Shown one piece after another: positions 6,288-8,526 of a stretch of 8,526 bases of DNA. Location of the stretch: NCBI GenBank assembly GCA_015655565.1, contig JAATEU010000139.1:1-8526 (forward strand). Reading direction: 5' to 3'. Position 1 is the stretch's first letter; the number at the start of each line of letters is the position of its first letter. A program made the position numbers and the translations under genes. This DNA comes from Clostridiales bacterium (GTDB lineage: Bacteria; Bacillota; Clostridia; Lachnospirales; Lachnospiraceae). The notes beneath the pieces are model-generated. The model searched no databases and was not told where the DNA came from. It worked only from the letters and a program-made list of their open reading frames with translations.

Positions 6288-7157
6288 TTACATCACCCCC
6301 AGATCTTCCATATCACCGCCGCTTTTTTTATAAACAGTAACCATAATAAGGATCAAGAAAATAAGCATCATGGAAAGGCTTGCGCCAAACGGCCAATTAT
6401 TTCCCGCTTTAAACTGTGTTTCGATTAAATTGCCAATAAGCTGTGATTTACCGCCGCCCATAATATCGGATACAAAGAAATAGCCCAAAGACGGTATAAA
6501 AATCATGATTGACCCGGAAAAAATTCCTGCAAAGGTGAGCGGCAGGGTAACATGGAGAAAGGTTTTTACCTTATTGGCTCCCAAATCATTGGAGGCTTCC
6601 AGAAAACTATGGTCCAGCTTATCAATGGAAGCAAATAAAGGAAGGATCATATAAGGAATTAAAATATATACCATACCCAGTAAAACAGCGCCTCTTGTAT
6701 AGAGAATCTCAACGGGTTCCCGGATAATTCCCAGGTTTTGCAGAAAGGTATTTACAAAACCGGTTTTACCTAAAAGGGTTTTCCAGCCATTTAAACGGAT
6801 TAAGGAATTGGTCCAGAAGGGAACCATTAACATCACCATCATTACGGTTTTCTTCCTTTTACCTGCTCTTGCCATATGGTACGCAAAGGGATACCCGACC
6901 AAAATACATATTGCGGTTGTAAAAAAAGCAATAAGAAAGGAGTTTGCGTAGATTTCTAAATAAGTAGGATTAAACAGGTTTTTATAATTGTCTAAGGTGA
7001 ACAAAAACACCACATTGTAACCGTCCGTTGACAGAAAGCTTAAAAACAAAACATATAACAGCGGTGCCGCCACCAGTAAAATAAGCCATATGGCAACCGG
7101 AGAAACGGTCGTTAATAAGGGAATTGTTTTATTTCTTGCTCTATAGCTCCTTTTCAT
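6288..7157 (-). CDS. potB: Spermidine/putrescine ABC transporter permease PotB
   Basis: PotB is the second membrane subunit of the polyamine importer. It is 289 residues, the usual length, with a basic start (MKRSYRARNK) and about six hydrophobic segments, near 20-42, 68-92, 104-118, 150-175, 207-230 and 258-277. The EAA loop reads EASNDLGANKVKTFLHVTLP (187-206). The motif VPFWTNSLIRLNGW (112-125) is typical of PotB rather than PotC. Its ATG begins on the base after the potA TAA. Its ribosome site AGGAGG lies inside the last codons of potA (Leu-Gly-Gly), with 7 bases to the ATG, so the two genes are translationally coupled. No defect is seen. Confidence 0.95.
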   Translation of the reverse strand: MKRSYRARNKTIPLLTTVSPVAIWLILLVAAPLLYVLFLSFLSTDGYNVVFLFTLDNYKNLFNPTYLEIYANSFLIAFFTTAICILVGYPFAYHMARAGKRKKTVMMVMLMVPFWTNSLIRLNGWKTLLGKTGFVNTFLQNLGIIREPVEILYTRGAVLLGMVYILIPYMILPLFASIDKLDHSFLEASNDLGANKVKTFLHVTLPLTFAGIFSGSIMIFIPSLGYFFVSDIMGGGKSQLIGNLIETQFKAGNNWPFGASLSMMLIFLILIMVTVYKKSGGDMEDLGVM

Positions 7158-8288
7158 TTAATCGCCTCCTAAACTGGCATTTTCGATAACATGATGTATC
7201 TGATAGCCCCTGGATTTCATAAGCACCACATCATCCGGATTCCAATAAATATTAACGGCTTCACCAACCTTAGGCACCTCGTCAATGTCAAGCCTGCTTA
7301 ATATTACCATCTGCCCGTTTGCAATTATAATATTGCTTTTAATGATATTGCCGACATAAATTTGTTCCTTTACGACCCCTTTTATATTAAATCCTTCTGC
7401 CTCACCGGCAGAAAATAAAACCTTTTCCGGTCTTACACAGGCATATACCATTTCAGATAATGAATAGGAAACGCCTTTCTCCAATAAGCAAAGGGCATTC
7501 CCGACTTCTAACCCGATACTGGCCGTATCACCGGTCATATGGGAAATAGTTGCCTCAAAAATGTTTGATTCCCCGATAAAATCCGCAACAAACTTTGTAG
7601 CAGGTTTTTCATATACCCGCTCCGGAGTGTCCAGCTGATCTAAATACCCCTGATTCATGACGGCAATCCGGTCACTCATGGTTAAGGCTTCTTCCTGGTC
7701 ATGGGTTACATAAACAAAGGTAATTCCTAATTTTTTCTGAAGATTTTTCAGTTCCAGCTGCATTTCTTTCCGCAATTTTAAATCCAGTGCACCCAGGGGT
7801 TCATCCAGAAGCAATACTTTCGGCCGGTTTATTAAAGCCCTTGCTATGGCAACCCTTTGCTTCTGGCCGCCTGAGAGCTGGCTGGGGTAACGTTTTTCAA
7901 AACCGTTTAACCGGACCAGCTGAAGCATTTCTGCTACCTGCCTGCTGATTTCTTCTTTTTTAACCTTCTTCATTTTTAAACCGTAAGCAACATTATTCCA
8001 TATATTCATATGAGGGAACAGTGCATAGCTCTGAAAAACCGTATTCACATTACGTTCAAAGGGTTCCTTATCTTCCACTCTTTCTCCCTCAACTAAAATC
8101 TGTCCGCCGGTCGGTTCTTCAAATCCACCTATCATTCGCAGTATAGTTGTTTTACCGCATCCTGACGGACCAAGCATTGTAAGAAATTCACCTTTATAAA
8201 TTGTTAAATCCAAATCGTGTACCACATGATTTTCACCGAAGATTTTATTAACATTCTTAATTTCTACAATTGCTTTTCTTTCCTCCAT
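7158..8288 (-). CDS. potA: Spermidine/putrescine ABC transporter ATP-binding protein PotA
   Basis: PotA hydrolyses ATP at the inner face of the membrane to drive polyamine import through PotBC. It is 376 residues, normal for PotA. The nucleotide-binding domain shows Walker [10 protein letters not shown] (40-48), the Q-loop Gln86 in [10 protein letters not shown], signature LSGGQ (138-142), Walker B VLLLDEP (158-164), D-loop GALD (166-169) and switch His196 in VTHDQEEAL. The C-terminal third, from about residue 240, is the TOBE_2 domain of this ABC class, with VRPEKV at 285-290. The ATG lies 8 bases after GGAGTG, a moderate ribosome site. It is the first gene of the polyamine operon, after a 157-base gap from the P-II gene. 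Putative spermidine/putrescine specificity rests on the full potABCD set, since ATPases of related importers look alike. Confidence 0.96.
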   Translation of the reverse strand: MEERKAIVEIKNVNKIFGENHVVHDLDLTIYKGEFLTMLGPSGCGKTTILRMIGGFEEPTGGQILVEGERVEDKEPFERNVNTVFQSYALFPHMNIWNNVAYGLKMKKVKKEEISRQVAEMLQLVRLNGFEKRYPSQLSGGQKQRVAIARALINRPKVLLLDEPLGALDLKLRKEMQLELKNLQKKLGITFVYVTHDQEEALTMSDRIAVMNQGYLDQLDTPERVYEKPATKFVADFIGESNIFEATISHMTGDTASIGLEVGNALCLLEKGVSYSLSEMVYACVRPEKVLFSAGEAEGFNIKGVVKEQIYVGNIIKSNIIIANGQMVILSRLDIDEVPKVGEAVNIYWNPDDVVLMKSRGYQIHHVIENASLGGD

Positions 8289-8360
8289 ATGTTTATCACT
8301 CCATTCTGCCTTTTATCAAAACTGACTCCCCTATTTATTGTCCCTTTTCCGTAACTTTAT

Positions 8361-8375
8361 CCATCCCTGTGATGG
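8361..8375. repeat. Inverted repeat upstream of potA (possible operator)
   Basis: CCATC-CCTGT-GATGG is a 5-bp inverted repeat with a 5-base spacer, about 73 bases upstream of the potA start and just downstream of the possible promoter. It may be an operator for the polyamine operon. It matches no operator that I recognise. Confidence 0.25.
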
Positions 8376-8382
8376 TTATTTA

Positions 8383-8412
8383 TTTATAAAAAAAGCCAAC
8401 GATTACCGTCAG
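8383..8412 (-). promoter_or_regulatory. potA: Weak candidate promoter for potABCD, overlapping the P-II terminator
   Basis: On the minus strand CTGACG (8407-8412, 4 of 6 to TTGACA) is followed by 18 bases and TATAAA (8383-8388, 5 of 6 to TATAAT). It would give a leader of roughly 85-90 bases. The same bases form the terminator of the upstream gene, so the match may be a by-product of its T-run. No better promoter is seen between 8289 and 8387. Confidence 0.25.
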
Positions 8413-8413
8413 C
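8388..8413 (-). terminator. Intrinsic terminator of the P-II gene
   Basis: On the minus strand GCTGACG-GTAAT-CGTTGGC folds as a 7-bp stem (two G-T pairs) with a 5-base loop (8395-8413). Seven T residues follow directly (8388-8394). It lies about 32 bases after the P-II stop codon and separates that gene from potABCD. Confidence 0.65.
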
Positions 8414-8445
8414 CCCTTTGCCATCCCATTCAGTCAAAATGTTTC

Positions 8446-8526
8446 TTATATTGCATCGGTTCCGCGTTCCCCTGTCCGAATCCGCATGACATCTTCTACA
8501 TTCTTTATAATTACTTTACCGTCACC
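8446..8526 (-). CDS. P-II family nitrogen regulatory protein (GlnB/GlnK type), C-terminal 26 residues only
   Basis: The frame enters at the right edge and gives 26 residues, starting GDGKVII and ending RIRTGERGTDAI before a TAA. GDGK followed by a short strand and RIRTGERG-x-x-AI is the P-II C-terminal signature; the GDGK and RTGERG residues help bind ATP. P-II trimers sense ATP/ADP and 2-oxoglutarate and control ammonium transporters and nitrogen metabolism by direct contact. About 85 N-terminal residues, including the T-loop, are outside the window, so GlnB, GlnK and NifI types cannot be told apart. A terminator separates it from the polyamine operon, so the link is by neighbourhood only. 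Confidence 0.88.
   Translation of the reverse strand, partial: GDGKVIIKNVEDVMRIRTGERGTDAI

Overview
The window looks like chromosomal DNA from a low-to-moderate GC Gram-positive anaerobe, probably a Clostridia or Lachnospiraceae-type Firmicute. I base this on the strong AGGAGG-like ribosome sites, the lipoprotein-type (Cys-lipobox) substrate-binding proteins, the Firmicute flavour of the proteins, and the AT-rich intergenic DNA. No lineage marker gene is present, so the assignment is an inference. Every supported gene lies on the minus strand, so transcription runs from high to low coordinates.

In transcription order: (i) the last 26 residues of a P-II (GlnB/GlnK-type) nitrogen-signalling protein enter at the right edge and are followed by a good intrinsic terminator. 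(ii) A complete polyamine ABC importer follows: potA (ATPase), potB and potC (permeases), potD (binding lipoprotein). potA and potB abut as TAAATG. The potB-potC and potC-potD gaps each hold a clean hairpin. (iii) Fifteen bases after potD comes a class III putrescine-type aminotransferase. Its reading frame is broken by an in-frame TAA at codon 415, yet the remaining 36 codons of the family C-terminus are intact in the same frame. (iv) A gap of about 314 bases holds a terminator-like hairpin that resembles an IS200/IS605-type end, a possible promoter and a 17-base direct repeat. (v) An NAD(P)-dependent aldehyde dehydrogenase of the betaine-aldehyde/aminobutyraldehyde group follows. (vi) After a 255-base gap with a near-consensus promoter comes the N-terminal 262 residues of an ABC_sub_bind (COG2984, TrpX-like) lipoprotein, cut by the left edge.

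Read together, genes ii to v describe uptake of putrescine/spermidine (PotABCD), transamination of putrescine to 4-aminobutanal, and oxidation to 4-aminobutanoate (GABA). This uses polyamines as a nitrogen and carbon source, next to a P-II regulator. The nonsense codon in the aminotransferase suggests the catabolic branch may be decaying in this strain, or that the base call needs checking. I see no phage, CRISPR array, complete transposon or clearly new system. The most interesting spots are the interrupted aminotransferase with the repeat-like hairpin beside it, the structured gaps around potC, and the altered polyamine pocket in PotD.
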